Shown here one piece after another: positions 32,177 through 41,787 of a stretch of DNA of 64,000 nt. The position numbers and the translations under genes are program-made. Under the pieces are notes generated by a model. It was not told where the DNA came from. It ran no database searches and saw only the letters and a program-made list of their open reading frames with translations. The DNA comes from Prosthecobacter fusiformis (GTDB lineage Bacteria > Verrucomicrobiota > Verrucomicrobiia > Verrucomicrobiales > Verrucomicrobiaceae), in assembly GCF_004364345.1 (NCBI RefSeq), contig NZ_SOCA01000005.1, positions 1-64,000 of the forward strand, given 5' to 3'. How positions within the stretch are numbered: position 1 is the stretch's first letter; each line of letters starts with the position of its first letter.

Positions 32177-33796
32177 TTAGCAGAGAGGCTCGGGTGCACT
32201 GTGATGCTGAAGTGCGGCTTTAACGAAGCCGTTGAAGATGGGATGCGGATCGTTAGGCTTGCTGCTGAACTCAGGATGGAACTGGCAGGCGACGAAGAAG
32301 GGATGGTCGGGCAGCTCGATGGTTTCAGCCAGCTCACCTTTTTGGGAGATGCCGCTGATGACGAGGCCGTGGGATTCGAGCTGGTCCTTATACTCTTCGT
32401 TGACCTCATAACGATGGCGGTGACGCTCGTTGATGATGGTATCCTGATAAAGCTCATGGACCTTGGTGCCAGGGGTCAGCTGGGTGACCCAGTTGCCCAG
32501 ACGCATGGTGCCGCCGAGTTGTTTCACCTTTTTCTGCTCTTCCATCATGCTGATGACTGGGGCAGGGGTGGCCTTATCGAACTCAGTACTGTTCGCAGCT
32601 GGAAGGTCGCAGACGTTGCGGGCGTATTCGATGACGGCGATTTGCATCCCGAGGCAGATGCCGAAGAATGGAATGCCGACGCGGCGGGCATAGCCTGTGG
32701 CGAGGATCTTTCCTTCCGTACCACGGTCCCCGAAACCGCCGGGAATGAGAATACCTTGCAGTCCGCTGAGGTAGATATCAGGACCGCCTTTTTCGATGGC
32801 CTCGGCATCCACGCGGACGATGTCCACCTTGCAGTCATTGGCGGCACCGGCATGGGTGAGGGCTTCGTAGATGCTTTTGTAGGCATCCTGAAGTTCAATG
32901 TATTTGCCAACGACGCCGATGCGCACGTGATGGGTCGGGTGAATGACGCGCTGGACGAAATGGCGCCATTTACTGAGATCTGGCTGATGGGTGGTAAGAT
33001 TGAGCTGCTTGCAGACGACGTCATCCAGGCGTTCTTCGTGGAGTTTAAGCGGGACCTCGTAGATGCTGTGCTTGACGTCGCGGACCTCAATGACATCCTC
33101 AATAGGCACGTTGCCGAACAGGGAGATTTTTTCGCGCACGTCCTGATCCAGAGGATGCTCGGTGCGGCAGAGGATGATGTGTGGGGCAATACCGATTTCG
33201 CGCAGCTTGGCGATGGACTGCTGGGTCGGCTTGGTCTTCAGCTCCTGAGCGGCTTTGATGTAAGGCACCAGGGTGGCGTGGATGAAGAGCACGTTGCCCT
33301 GGCCAATTTCATGGCCAAATTGACGGATGGCTTCCAGGAAAGGCAGGCCTTCGATGTCACCGACAGTGCCGCCGATTTCGGTGATGATGACATCGGCCGT
33401 CATCTTGGTGGCGACTTCCTTGATCCGGTCTTTGATCTCGTTGGTGACGTGAGGGATGACCTGGACGGTGCGGCCTTGATACTTGCCGGCGCGTTCCTTG
33501 TTCAGCACGCTTTGATAGACCTGACCGCTGGTGAGGTTGTTTAGGCGGGAAAGGTTGGTATGCGTGAAACGCTCGTAGTGACCCAGGTCGAGGTCGGTTT
33601 CGGCGCCATCATCCAGCACGTACACTTCACCGTGCTCATAGGGGTTCATGGTCCCGGGGTCAATGTTCAGATACGGGTCGAACTTCTGCATGATGACCTT
33701 GAGGCCACGAAGTTCAAGCAGGGTGCCGAGGGCAGATGCGGCAAGCCCTTTGCCCAATGAACTGACAACACCTCCAGTGACGAAGATGTATTTCAT
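32177..33796 (-). CDS. pyrG: CTP synthase
   Basis: This 539-residue enzyme makes CTP from UTP, glutamine and ATP. The N-terminal synthetase domain starts [17 protein letters not shown], with [17 protein letters not shown]-type Mg/UTP residues (here [20 protein letters not shown]) and IGGTVGDIE. The C-terminal glutaminase domain (from about residue 280) has [11 protein letters not shown], the nucleophile Cys in FFGICLGMQ, and HPEF for the His/Glu pair. Length and order are normal. The start at ATG 33794-33796 is chosen because homologues begin MKY. It lies 30 bases after kdsB on the same strand; CTP from PyrG serves KdsB's CMP-Kdo synthesis. Confidence 0.98.
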   Translation of the reverse strand: MKYIFVTGGVVSSLGKGLAASALGTLLELRGLKVIMQKFDPYLNIDPGTMNPYEHGEVYVLDDGAETDLDLGHYERFTHTNLSRLNNLTSGQVYQSVLNKERAGKYQGRTVQVIPHVTNEIKDRIKEVATKMTADVIITEIGGTVGDIEGLPFLEAIRQFGHEIGQGNVLFIHATLVPYIKAAQELKTKPTQQSIAKLREIGIAPHIILCRTEHPLDQDVREKISLFGNVPIEDVIEVRDVKHSIYEVPLKLHEERLDDVVCKQLNLTTHQPDLSKWRHFVQRVIHPTHHVRIGVVGKYIELQDAYKSIYEALTHAGAANDCKVDIVRVDAEAIEKGGPDIYLSGLQGILIPGGFGDRGTEGKILATGYARRVGIPFFGICLGMQIAVIEYARNVCDLPAANSTEFDKATPAPVISMMEEQKKVKQLGGTMRLGNWVTQLTPGTKVHELYQDTIINERHRHRYEVNEEYKDQLESHGLVISGISQKGELAETIELPDHPFFVACQFHPEFSSKPNDPHPIFNGFVKAALQHHSAPEPLC

Positions 33797-33826
33797 AGGC
33801 TGATGCTGCTGGGAGGTTGGCATGGG

Positions 33827-34582
33827 TCAGGAGGGTTGGGAAAGAAGCTGTTTTTCGATGGCGTCGGCCTGTTCAGGGGTGTCAACGCCGGGGGAAAGAT
33901 CGTCGGTCAGGACGATGCGGAGAGGAACGCCGTTTTCGACGGCGCGGAGCTGCTCCAGGGATTCCGTCTGCTCAAGCCGCGAAGGTGGCCAAGCAACAAA
34001 CTGGAACAGGAAGCTACGCTGGAAGCCATAAATCCCGAGATGGCGATAATGACGTACGCCAGCACTGGCATTGCGTACGTAGGGTAGGGGAGAACGGGAG
34101 AAATAGAGGGAATCACCCTTCACATCGAAGACCACTTTGACGACGTTGGGATCTGTGACCTGGGCCTCCTCATGGATGGGGGCTGCGGCTGTGATCATCC
34201 GCACCTGAGGTTCCCGGCGGAGGACGACGGCCAGCTCATCAATCAGAGCTGGGGAAATGAGAGGCTCATCCCCTTGGACATTGATGATGGTGCGGTGGTC
34301 TGGGAAAGAGCGTGCGGCTTCGGCGATGCGATCTGTTCCGCTGGGATGATCCGGTGATGTGAGGACCGCGCGTGCGCCAAAAGCGGCGGCGGCTTCGGCT
34401 ATACGCTCGTCATCGGTAGCGATGATGATGTCATCGACTTCACGGCAGTCCTGGCAGCGTTCCCAAACATGCTGGACGAGCGGTTTGCCAGCGATGAGGT
34501 GGAGCGGCTTGCCTGGGAATCGGGTAGATCCCCAGCGGGCTGGTATGGCAACAAGGGTGAGTTGGTTTTCTGGGTCAGACAA
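33827..34582 (-). CDS. kdsB: 3-deoxy-manno-octulosonate cytidylyltransferase
   Basis: This 251-residue CMP-Kdo synthetase has TLVAIPARWGSTRFPGKPLHLIAGKPLVQHVWERC at the N-terminus, IIATDDERI, and PSGTDRIAEAA, then INVQGDEPLI (Mg/CTP site), all characteristic of KdsB. It activates Kdo with CTP for attachment to lipid A, showing the organism makes LPS of the usual kind. Start MSDPENQ at 34580-34582. The kdsB-pyrG order is common in Gram-negative bacteria. Confidence 0.95.
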   Translation of the reverse strand: MSDPENQLTLVAIPARWGSTRFPGKPLHLIAGKPLVQHVWERCQDCREVDDIIIATDDERIAEAAAAFGARAVLTSPDHPSGTDRIAEAARSFPDHRTIINVQGDEPLISPALIDELAVVLRREPQVRMITAAAPIHEEAQVTDPNVVKVVFDVKGDSLYFSRSPLPYVRNASAGVRHYRHLGIYGFQRSFLFQFVAWPPSRLEQTESLEQLRAVENGVPLRIVLTDDLSPGVDTPEQADAIEKQLLSQPS

Positions 34583-35087
34583 GGGTGGTAACGGTACGGT
34601 TCAGTTGAGATGGCGCGGAGGCGTGGAAGGTGCAAGAGAAAGGATTTATGAGCGGCGATTTACGTCGTGTCATTTTACAGGTGAAAAGAATGAAAAACCG
34701 AGAGTATGGGGAGGATGGGGGTGAAAATCAAATTTCTCCCCATTTGGGGAGTGTTCAGCCTAAATAGTTGAAAATAAACGATTTGTGATGGGGATTTCCA
34801 TCCCCATGTGGGGATTCTTGGGGGAAATGTGGCTGATGAATCCCCGAGCGCGACAAGCTGAAATATAAGCAAATGTGGCGGAAAATAGGCTGGTTGCAAA
34901 GATCCTGCTGGAAGATCTAAAGGTGGATAGTTTGCTCGGGTTCTGATCTGGCAGAATTGGCATCTGGAGAATGTCTGCGGCCTGGAGAATCTGGGCAAGT
35001 GAGTCTATACCCAACTTGGGCTAACTGGCGGAAAAAGTTTGTATTCCCGGGGGAGGTCTGTCTGACTTGTTTATCACGGGCTTACTC
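34583..35087. other. Intergenic region with GGGGAT/ATCCCC hairpins
   Basis: No gene is supported here. Notable are CTCCCCATTTGGGGAG (34736-34751) and ATCCCCATGTGGGGAT (34800-34815), both near-perfect palindromes; in addition GGGGAT at 34790-34795 can pair with 34800-34805, so the latter arm has two mutually exclusive partners. The region is the likely promoter area of kdsB (minus) and of the hydrolase at 35088 (plus). Confidence 0.4.
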
Positions 35088-35978
35088 ATGAGAATTCATC
35101 TTAACTTCGCGATCTTGCTTCTGCTGACCGCTTTCGTTCCTGGCAGCTCGGGAGAGGAAAAACCGAGAGAAGTTTTTTCTGTCACGGTATCCGGGACTGG
35201 GCGGCCGATGATCTTGATACCGGGTCTGAGTTGCTCGGGTAATGTGTGGGATGGGACAGTCGCACGATTCAAGGATCGCTATGAATGCCATGTGATGACT
35301 TTGGCTGGGTTCGCGGGCCAGCCTGCGATTGGAGAGCCGATGTTGGAGCAGATCCGTGATGGCTTGAGCCGGTATATCCGCGATCAGAAACTGGAGCGAC
35401 CCGTCATTGTCGGACATAGTTTGGGTGCGTTTATGGCCTTTTGGCTCGGTGCGACTATTCCTGACCAAATTGGGCAGATTGTCGCCGTGGACGGGGTGCC
35501 TTATTTTCCGGGTTTGCTCGATAGAAAAGCGACTCCTGAATCTGTCAACGCGATGGCCAAAGGGATACGATCCATGTATGGCGGGCAAAAGAGGGAGCAG
35601 TTTGAAATGGCCATGCGAATCAGCCTGAGGGGCATGGTGACTGATGAAAAGGATTTTGAAAGGGTCTTAGCGGACAGCTTGAAATCAGCACCCAAGGCAG
35701 TGGCGCAAGCATTGTATGAGCTGATGACGATTGATCTGCGTCAGAAAGTCTCTGCTATCCAGGTGCCAGTGCTCATTGTCGGTGCCAGCGCCATGGCAAC
35801 GACTCCCGAACAGAAAAAATCGCTGGAAGACAATTATCGGGCGCAGGTAGCGACGATCCCGCAGCATGAGGTGATCTTTGCTCCAAAAGCACGGCATTTC
35901 ATCCAACTCGATGAACCGGCGTTTTTGTTTGGGGAGATGGAGCGGTTTTTGAAAACCAATAATGGGAAAAGGAACTGA
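35088..35978 (+). CDS. Secreted alpha/beta-hydrolase
   Basis: This protein of about 296 residues has a signal peptide (LNFAILLLLTAFVPGSSG, cleavage near residue 22) and an alpha/beta-hydrolase core: MILIPGLSCSG (oxyanion region), VIVGHSLGAFMAF (nucleophile Ser in GHSLG), VPVLIVGAS with an acidic residue in the following loop, and ARHFIQLDEP with the catalytic His. The substrate is unknown; a periplasmic esterase or lactonase would fit. ATG 35088 is chosen because it starts the signal peptide; a TTG at 35067 is possible. Monocistronic. Confidence 0.82.
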   Translation: MRIHLNFAILLLLTAFVPGSSGEEKPREVFSVTVSGTGRPMILIPGLSCSGNVWDGTVARFKDRYECHVMTLAGFAGQPAIGEPMLEQIRDGLSRYIRDQKLERPVIVGHSLGAFMAFWLGATIPDQIGQIVAVDGVPYFPGLLDRKATPESVNAMAKGIRSMYGGQKREQFEMAMRISLRGMVTDEKDFERVLADSLKSAPKAVAQALYELMTIDLRQKVSAIQVPVLIVGASAMATTPEQKKSLEDNYRAQVATIPQHEVIFAPKARHFIQLDEPAFLFGEMERFLKTNNGKRN

Positions 35979-36118
35979 GGCAGAGGGTGAACCGCCTTCG
36001 AGATATTCCCACAGACATGAGTGGATTATATCATGTGCTTTGACTTTGTGTGGGGCGGTCCAACTCAGACGGGGGATTCCAGTCTAGTTTAGGCGTAAAG
36101 AGGACTGCCATTTCGGCT

Positions 36119-36892
36119 TTATCGTTGGGGGATGTTTGATGGCGTATGGCCGAACTTTCTGAGCAATCTGACCGAATAAATAGAAGCACCTCCAGGACTG
36201 ATGATCTTCCTCACTTCAAAGAGATCAATGGCACGGAATAGATCACTCAGTTTTTTGAAACCATGATTGCGTGGGTCAAAGGACCCCTGATTAAAGATGT
36301 GCTGGCCTACAACACCCAGGGAAGCCCAACCCTCTTCGCCCTCATTGGCAGCCACTGCGCTGCGCAGCATACTCATGAGTTTGGTATCCTGCTTCAGGTT
36401 GATTCCTTCATCCTTTGCATCCGATTTAGCGGTTGGCGCAGGCCTTTCGACAGGGCTTTCATCCAGATAAAGGAAGCGGGTGCAACTGTTTACAAAAGGA
36501 GTAGCAGCCCTCTTCCCACCAAAGCCGATCACCTGCTTGCCATCGGCACGCAGTCGCAGCACCAGAGGGGTGAAATCGCAATCCGAGGAGACGAGGCAAA
36601 AAGTCCCTACATTCTTGGTATATAGAATGTCCATCGCCTCAATCAACAGGGCCATGTCTGAGGCATTTTTCCCTTTCACCAGATCATAGTGCTGCATCGG
36701 TTGGATGGCATACTCATGCAGTATCTTCTCCCATGGCCCCAATTCGGGCTTCTTCCAGTTCCCATAAGCCCGCCGGATGTTGACGGCTCCATATGATGCT
36801 AGTTCCGCGATGATGAAGTCGATCTTTGCTGCGGGGGAATTGTCAGCATCAATGAGCAGCGCGATGTTATCGAGGGGTGAGGCCGGTTTCAT
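36119..36892 (-). CDS. NYN-domain protein with C-terminal OST-HTH/LOTUS domain
   Basis: This 257-residue protein begins NIALLIDADNSPAAKIDFII, with the Asp residues of the NYN/PIN-like nuclease site (LabA/DUF88 type), later SDMALLIEAMDIL and TFCLVSSDCDFTPLVLRLRADGKQVIGFG, another acidic pair. Residues about 175-250 form an OST-HTH-type winged domain (LMSMLRSAV...GWASLGVVGQHIF...DPRNHGFKKLSDLFRAI). Such proteins are thought to bind and cut RNA. The gene follows ybeY by 13 bases, so it belongs to the PhoH-HDIG-YbeY run of RNA and signalling functions. Confidence 0.85.
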   Translation of the reverse strand: MKPASPLDNIALLIDADNSPAAKIDFIIAELASYGAVNIRRAYGNWKKPELGPWEKILHEYAIQPMQHYDLVKGKNASDMALLIEAMDILYTKNVGTFCLVSSDCDFTPLVLRLRADGKQVIGFGGKRAATPFVNSCTRFLYLDESPVERPAPTAKSDAKDEGINLKQDTKLMSMLRSAVAANEGEEGWASLGVVGQHIFNQGSFDPRNHGFKKLSDLFRAIDLFEVRKIISPGGASIYSVRLLRKFGHTPSNIPQR

Positions 36893-36905
36893 GATGGGGA
36901 TTCGA

Positions 36906-37364
36906 TCACCCCTGTACTATGCGAGGTGGATACAGTGCGAGGCAAGTTTGCCAGATGGCTTCTTGAAGGCGGGTCATTTCGGCGGCTTCTTCGGGCTCGT
37001 GGTCGTCCCAGCCACCTAAATGCATGAGGCCGTGGATCATGTAGAGGGCGAGTTCGGCGTTGAGAGGCTGGTGATGTTCGGCACCCTGGCGGATGGCAGT
37101 ATCGGCACTGACGAGGATTTCACCATGGTGGAAGGTGATGACGTCGGTGGGAGTGGGGTCGTCGAGGAATTCGGCGTGTACGGCTGCGATTTCTTCATCG
37201 GAGACGATGGTAAATTCGATCTCCTCCAGATCGTGAAGAGGAGCATCAGGGGTCTTGGTCGCCGCCAAGCAATGCGGTAGGGCGGCTTTGATGATGCGGC
37301 GCAGCCAGGGCAGGTCTGGGCGGTGAGTCTTTTGGCGGTTGTAGAGGGACAGCTTGGCCATCAT
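36906..37364 (-). CDS. ybeY: Endoribonuclease YbeY (rRNA maturation)
   Basis: This protein of about 152 residues ends the family's zinc motif HGLMHLGGWDDHEPEEA, matching H-x3-H-x5-H, with FTIVSDEEIAAVHAEFLDDPTPTDVITFHHGEI upstream, the conserved 'D..PTDVLSFP' region. YbeY matures 16S rRNA 3' ends and takes part in ribosome quality control. Start taken at ATG 37362-37364, after a GAAGAG ribosome-binding site; a second ATG follows at once. It starts five bases after the HDIG gene's stop, in a tight run. Confidence 0.93.
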   Translation of the reverse strand: MMAKLSLYNRQKTHRPDLPWLRRIIKAALPHCLAATKTPDAPLHDLEEIEFTIVSDEEIAAVHAEFLDDPTPTDVITFHHGEILVSADTAIRQGAEHHQPLNAELALYMIHGLMHLGGWDDHEPEEAAEMTRLQEAIWQTCLALYPPRIVQG

Positions 37365-37368
37365 CTCT

Positions 37369-39057
37369 TCAAGCGGCGGATGGGGGCTTGCGCACAGGGC
37401 GTTTTTTGTCTCCGCTGGCACCTGTCGCATATGGGTTATCCATGGCGGCACTCATTCCATCATTGGTCAGCTGAGCGGTGCCGGGATCCCGTGTGATGAC
37501 GGTGGTGGAAGGGCTTTCGGCGACCTTCTGATATTTGATGCGGCTGTGCATCATGCTCAGGAGGGTCTTCACGAAGCTGGCTTTAACCTTGGCGAGATCG
37601 GCAATGGTGAGGTCGCATTCGTCAAGCTGGCCGTCTTTCATGCGGTCGAGTACGAGTTCGTCCACCAGGGCTTCGATACGAGAGGCATTGGGCTTTTCAA
37701 GGGCGCGTGAAGCGCTCTCGACGGCATCCGCCAAAGAGATGATGGCGGATTCTTTAAACTGGGGTGTGGGACCAGGATAACGGAAGACTCCTTCGCTGAC
37801 TTGAGGGATATCGTCCTCTTTGGATTTCCCCTGCTCGACGAGGCGGATCATTTCTGCTTTTTGGTCGAGGGCGCGTTTATAGAAAAACCAGGCGAGAGAA
37901 GTACCATGATGCTGCTCAATGACATCAATAATGCTGACATTGAGCTTATGCTTGATGGCCAGATCCACGCCGTCTTTGACATGAGCGATGAGGATAAGGG
38001 CGCTCATGCGAGCGGTGAGGTCATCGTGCGGATTATCCGCCGGGTCCATGTTTTCGATGAAATACTCCGGCTTGGTGAGCTTGCCGATATCATGGAAATA
38101 AGCGCAGACACGAGTCATCGCGGCATTGGCACCGATGGATTCTGCTGCGGCCTCAGAGAGATTGGCAACGACCAGACTGTGATGGTAGGTTCCGGGTGCC
38201 TCAATGCTGAGGCGTTTCATAAGTGGGTGATTCAGGTCAGCCAGTTCCAGCCAGGAAACTTCCGTGGTGACGCCGAACATGCTTTCGATGACTGGCAGAA
38301 GGCCCCCAACAAGGAGACCTGTAATGATGCCGATGGCGAAGGGGACACCGAGAACGCGGCCAATGGATACACTGCCAGTGCCGGTGCCGGAGGCCTCATA
38401 CAGCAGGAGGGAAAAAAGTGCAGCAACACCGCCGATATAAAGGCCGGCCATGAACAGGCGATTCCTCCGACGGACACGCTTGGTGAAGAGAACAACGAGG
38501 AAGCCGATGAGGGAGGAACTGGCGAGGAAGGTGATGGGATTCACCGCGACACAGACCATGGAGCCAAGCAAGGTGGAATAAATGGCGGCAAAGAGCCCCA
38601 TTCTGCGTCCAAGAATGACCGAGAGTACCAGCGGGGCAAAGGCGTGAGGCATGGCCACCACAAGAAGAGCACCTGTCCAGCTCTGCTGATTGCCATAATC
38701 AAGCATGGCGACATTGGCCGCCATTTGTAATAGCAAGGTGCCAAGGACAAGAGCAAGCTCGGCATTGTCCTCCACGTCTTCTTTCAAGGCTACACGGAGA
38801 TGTACGACCATGGCCGAGGCAATGGCGGCCATGCAAATGTAAGCGATAGGCTGGGGAGTGACCGTGCCTGGAATGACGGCGGCACCCATTTTCATCAAGA
38901 TACCGAGGGCGATGAAAAAGGCGGCGTAAACAATCACCGTGGCCGCCGGGTGGGTGCGGATCTCATCAAGCAGATCACCTTCCTGATGTTTGAGACGCTT
39001 CTTCCCACAAGACAACCCAGCTCTTTGCAGCTTAGCACGGCGAATAGAGTCAAACAT
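37369..39057 (-). CDS. Membrane HDIG-domain phosphohydrolase (PgpH-like), without the 7TMR-HDED domain
   Basis: The protein is about 562 residues. A short N-terminal cytoplasmic segment is followed by about seven TM helices (from TVIVYAAFFIALGILM to VGGLLPVIESMFGV) and a cytoplasmic HD domain with PGTYHHSLVVANLSEAAAESIGANAAMTRVCAYFHDIGK, HVKDGVDLA and IDVIEQHHGTS. HD proteins with this membrane block, for example PgpH, degrade cyclic di-AMP; that substrate is inferred. In PgpH a large extracytoplasmic 7TMR-HDED domain sits between the first helix and the rest; it is missing here. The ATG at 39055-39057 (MFDSIRR) is preferred to a TTG at 39114. It lies between phoH and ybeY, a conserved order. 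Confidence 0.85.
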   Translation of the reverse strand: MFDSIRRAKLQRAGLSCGKKRLKHQEGDLLDEIRTHPAATVIVYAAFFIALGILMKMGAAVIPGTVTPQPIAYICMAAIASAMVVHLRVALKEDVEDNAELALVLGTLLLQMAANVAMLDYGNQQSWTGALLVVAMPHAFAPLVLSVILGRRMGLFAAIYSTLLGSMVCVAVNPITFLASSSLIGFLVVLFTKRVRRRNRLFMAGLYIGGVAALFSLLLYEASGTGTGSVSIGRVLGVPFAIGIITGLLVGGLLPVIESMFGVTTEVSWLELADLNHPLMKRLSIEAPGTYHHSLVVANLSEAAAESIGANAAMTRVCAYFHDIGKLTKPEYFIENMDPADNPHDDLTARMSALILIAHVKDGVDLAIKHKLNVSIIDVIEQHHGTSLAWFFYKRALDQKAEMIRLVEQGKSKEDDIPQVSEGVFRYPGPTPQFKESAIISLADAVESASRALEKPNASRIEALVDELVLDRMKDGQLDECDLTIADLAKVKASFVKTLLSMMHSRIKYQKVAESPSTTVITRDPGTAQLTNDGMSAAMDNPYATGASGDKKRPVRKPPSAA

Positions 39058-39166
39058 GAGTGGATTTTTCGGGAGGAATTGCCATAAAAATAGCACACTC
39101 CACGTCAGCAACAAGGAACGTTTTTGAGTATAATGTGTTCATGAGAACACTTTAAATTGAACGAAT

Positions 39167-40123
39167 TCAGACCTGACGATGTTTGTCATAGGCCTCAATG
39201 ATGCGCTGGACGACAGGCAGCCTCACGATATCCTTGGAGAGGAAACTGACGAATTTTACCCCTTCGACCCCTTGCAGGACTTCGACCGCCTCACGCAATC
39301 CAGAGCGAACGTGGCGGCGGAGGTCCACCTGGGAGGGATCGCCCGTGATGACACAGCGCGCACCTTCTCCGAGGCGGGTGAGGAACATCAGCATCTGCTC
39401 TGTGGTGGTATTCTGGGCTTCATCGAGGATGATGAAGGCATTTTTCAAGGTGCGACCCCGCATGTAGGCGAGGGGAGCGATTTCGATGGCTCCACGTTCG
39501 ATCATGCGCTCGGCCTCATCTGGATCCAGCATGTCGTAGAGAGCATCATAGAGCGGACGCAGGTAAGGGAAGATTTTTTCCTTGAGGTCACCTGGCAAAA
39601 ACCCGAGGGCTTCCCCAGCCTCTACGGCGGGTCGGGTGAGGACAAGGCGTTGAACCATCTTTTCCCTGAGGAAATGAAGTCCCTGTGCCATGGCGAGATA
39701 CGTTTTGCCAGTGCCTGCGGGACCGATGCCAAAGACGACTTCATGCTCTCGCATGGCCTGGACATAGGCGATCTGGCCACGAGTCTTGACGAGCACCGGG
39801 GGCTTTTTGGAAGAACCTTGCAGGCGCAGGTTCATGATTGCATCCGCAGGCGCGTCACCGTGCTCCGTAAGCACGCTTTCGGTAATGAGGCGCAGGAGGG
39901 TAGGGGTGACATCGCCACCTTGACGGCGGACGCGCTCCAGCTGACCAAAGACTTCTTTGGTGGCAGCGATGGCTGACTCGTCGGCTTCAATGCGTACCCA
40001 GCCATCCCGGCTGGTGATTTGCACCTGGAGCAGTTCGGCAATGATGCGCAGGCCGGAAAGGTCGTGGCCGATCAGCTTCTGAAGAAACTGGGGCGACTCA
40101 TAAGTAAGGGTTTCGACGGACAT
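39167..40123 (-). CDS. phoH: PhoH-family ATPase
   Basis: This protein of about 318 residues has an N-terminal KH-like part and the PhoH ATPase domain with GIGPAGTGKTYLAMA (Walker A), VLTRPAVEAGEALGFLPGDLKEK, and AFIILDEAQNTTTEQM (Walker B, DEAQ), then RCVITGDPSQVDL, the typical order. PhoH is often linked with RNA processing through YbeY, which is encoded three genes downstream. Start MSVETLTYE at 40121-40123 is used; an upstream start at 40201 would add a non-conserved segment. Confidence 0.93.
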   Translation of the reverse strand: MSVETLTYESPQFLQKLIGHDLSGLRIIAELLQVQITSRDGWVRIEADESAIAATKEVFGQLERVRRQGGDVTPTLLRLITESVLTEHGDAPADAIMNLRLQGSSKKPPVLVKTRGQIAYVQAMREHEVVFGIGPAGTGKTYLAMAQGLHFLREKMVQRLVLTRPAVEAGEALGFLPGDLKEKIFPYLRPLYDALYDMLDPDEAERMIERGAIEIAPLAYMRGRTLKNAFIILDEAQNTTTEQMLMFLTRLGEGARCVITGDPSQVDLRRHVRSGLREAVEVLQGVEGVKFVSFLSKDIVRLPVVQRIIEAYDKHRQV

Positions 40124-40379
40124 TAAACAGGTTGGGAAAGAGTGTCGAAGTGCTAGGCCACGGCGCGTCAACACGCACCTATGGTAGCCGCAAGGATTCA
40201 AGATTTAGCCTGCTCATCCAAGTTCTTTTGCCACCAAGCGCAAGACTAAGATAAGGATGATGGCAGATAGCCATGCATCACAAGGGAGCATACGGGTATC
40301 GACTCCAACAGGGTGACGTTTCATCGTCTGCTGAAGTCGATTTCAATGCTAGTGGTCGCGAATTATCGCGATGTTTAGC

Positions 40380-40835
40380 TTAACGGTAACCGTAGGCGAG
40401 TGCCCAATAGACACCCTTTTCCTTTTTGGATGTGAGGGAAAAAACGACGCTGTAGGTACCGGTCTTCGGAGGGTTCACCCGGACGGTGGCGAACATGCCT
40501 TGGGATTTGAAGTCGAGTTCGATTTCCTTGCCTGTTTCATCCAGGACCTGGAGTTCAAAAGTGACATCATCCTGGGCAGTGCCGAGCCAAAAGGCATATT
40601 CATTGCCTTTGAACATCTGATGCCGGACCATGAGTTTTTGGCCGCTTTTGACTTCTCCGTTCCAGTAGTCTTCCCGGACAATGAAGCCCTGTTCGACAAA
40701 AGGTACAGCGGCTTCCATGGCGAAGCTGTGCGCATCGTCAATGGTGGCATGGCTGAGCGGGGCGCTGAGGAGAAGCATGAGGCCCGTGAGGAGGGCAGTC
40801 ATGCGATGAAGGAAAGAAGTGGGGGAAAGGGGCAT
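40380..40835 (-). CDS. Small secreted protein, unknown function
   Basis: This 151-residue protein has a signal peptide (LTGLMLLLSAPLSHA, cleavage near residue 30). The mature part is beta-rich: SGQKLMVRHQMFKGNEYAFWLG, DDVTFELQVLDETGKEIELDF and RVNPPKTGTYSVVFSLTS, which together resemble a pre-peptidase C-terminal or beta-sandwich domain used in extracellular adhesion or stability. The gene lies downstream of the other secreted gene and the kinase, all on the minus strand, so these three may form a unit. Start at ATG 40835; a second ATG lies 33 bases on. Confidence 0.6.
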   Translation of the reverse strand: MPLSPTSFLHRMTALLTGLMLLLSAPLSHATIDDAHSFAMEAAVPFVEQGFIVREDYWNGEVKSGQKLMVRHQMFKGNEYAFWLGTAQDDVTFELQVLDETGKEIELDFKSQGMFATVRVNPPKTGTYSVVFSLTSKKEKGVYWALAYGYR

Positions 40836-40874
40836 GAGGTTTCCAGGGTTAGGGTTGGAGACTGGAGGCCTAAG

Positions 40875-41699
40875 TTACCGTGCTGCCTGGATATCTGTCA
40901 GGAGGCTATCGCAGGTTTTACCGATCTCGCGGACGCCGTCTTTCGTGAAGCCGTCCACAGCGCCTTCCATTTTGGCGAGGATCAGTTTGAGACCTTTAGA
41001 GATGTCAGAGACATTCGGATGTTCTTTTTTGTCCTTGGACATCTTGCCGATTGAGGAGATGAAATGCTCCACCAGCATCGGCTGGTTCAGCAGCTCAGCC
41101 CGGTCTGCGGAAAAGCTTTTGGTGATGACCGACGTCACGGAGGAAGTGCCGCGCAGCCAGCCACCCATGCTGACGCATTGGGAAAGGTCGGCATCCTTCA
41201 TCTGCTCCATGGAATCACGGACGGTTTTTTGCGTTTGGTCGAATTCCTTGCGGATGCTGGCCCAGTCGGACTTGTCTGCGGCGTCCAGGATGGCCTGGGC
41301 ATGAGGGCGGACGGATTTGATGAGGCCCAGGGCGGTGGCGAGGTCGATGACTTCACGACCGATGTCCTTGACGGCTTCTTTGTCCTCAGCTTGGACGGCG
41401 ACGAAGCCTTCAGCCACGACGAGACCAAACATCAGAGAAAGCTTGGTGCGATCACCCGTCTTCGGCAGGTCCACGGTGCGGATTTCCTGGCGCCAGTTAG
41501 GCTCACCGAGTTTATCGAGGACGGAGAAAACTTCACTGGGAACGGGGACGACGACATCATCCACCACCTGGCCTGGGAAGGCTTGCGGATCGAATTCCTG
41601 GACACCCGAGTTGGCGGCCTGGCCAGCAACTGGGCTGACGGAGACAAGTGCCGCGAATGAGGTGGCAACAAAAAAGCAATGAAGAGGGGATCGGTTCAT
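40875..41699 (-). CDS. Secreted or periplasmic helical protein, unknown function
   Basis: This 274-residue protein has a signal peptide (FFVATSFAALVSVSPVAG, cleavage near residue 27). The mature part is largely helical: VDLPKTGDRTKLSLMFGLVVAEGFVAVQAEDKEAVKDIGREVIDLATALGL, then two further helices. No family recognised; no metal or catalytic motif visible. It is followed 40 bases later by the second small secreted gene and preceded by the kinase on the same strand, so a joint role in an envelope-signalling unit is possible but not shown. Confidence 0.55.
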   Translation of the reverse strand: MNRSPLHCFFVATSFAALVSVSPVAGQAANSGVQEFDPQAFPGQVVDDVVVPVPSEVFSVLDKLGEPNWRQEIRTVDLPKTGDRTKLSLMFGLVVAEGFVAVQAEDKEAVKDIGREVIDLATALGLIKSVRPHAQAILDAADKSDWASIRKEFDQTQKTVRDSMEQMKDADLSQCVSMGGWLRGTSSVTSVITKSFSADRAELLNQPMLVEHFISSIGKMSKDKKEHPNVSDISKGLKLILAKMEGAVDGFTKDGVREIGKTCDSLLTDIQAAR

Positions 41700-41787
41700 G
41701 AGCAGTGAGACGGCAGAATCAGGTGAGAAAATTCAAGTGTAAGAAAGCCGCGAATGGACGCAGCCGCAACCGCTTTGACAGACGCTG

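Noticed and set aside
32201-33544. 447-codon open frame on the plus strand
   Set aside because: It is antisense to pyrG, whose motifs are complete; the frame has no recognisable domain and arises from GC-rich codon structure.
37801-38730. 309-codon plus-strand frame
   Set aside because: Antisense to the HDIG gene, whose HD and TM motifs are clear.
39179-39976. 265-codon plus-strand frame
   Set aside because: Antisense to phoH, which has intact Walker motifs.
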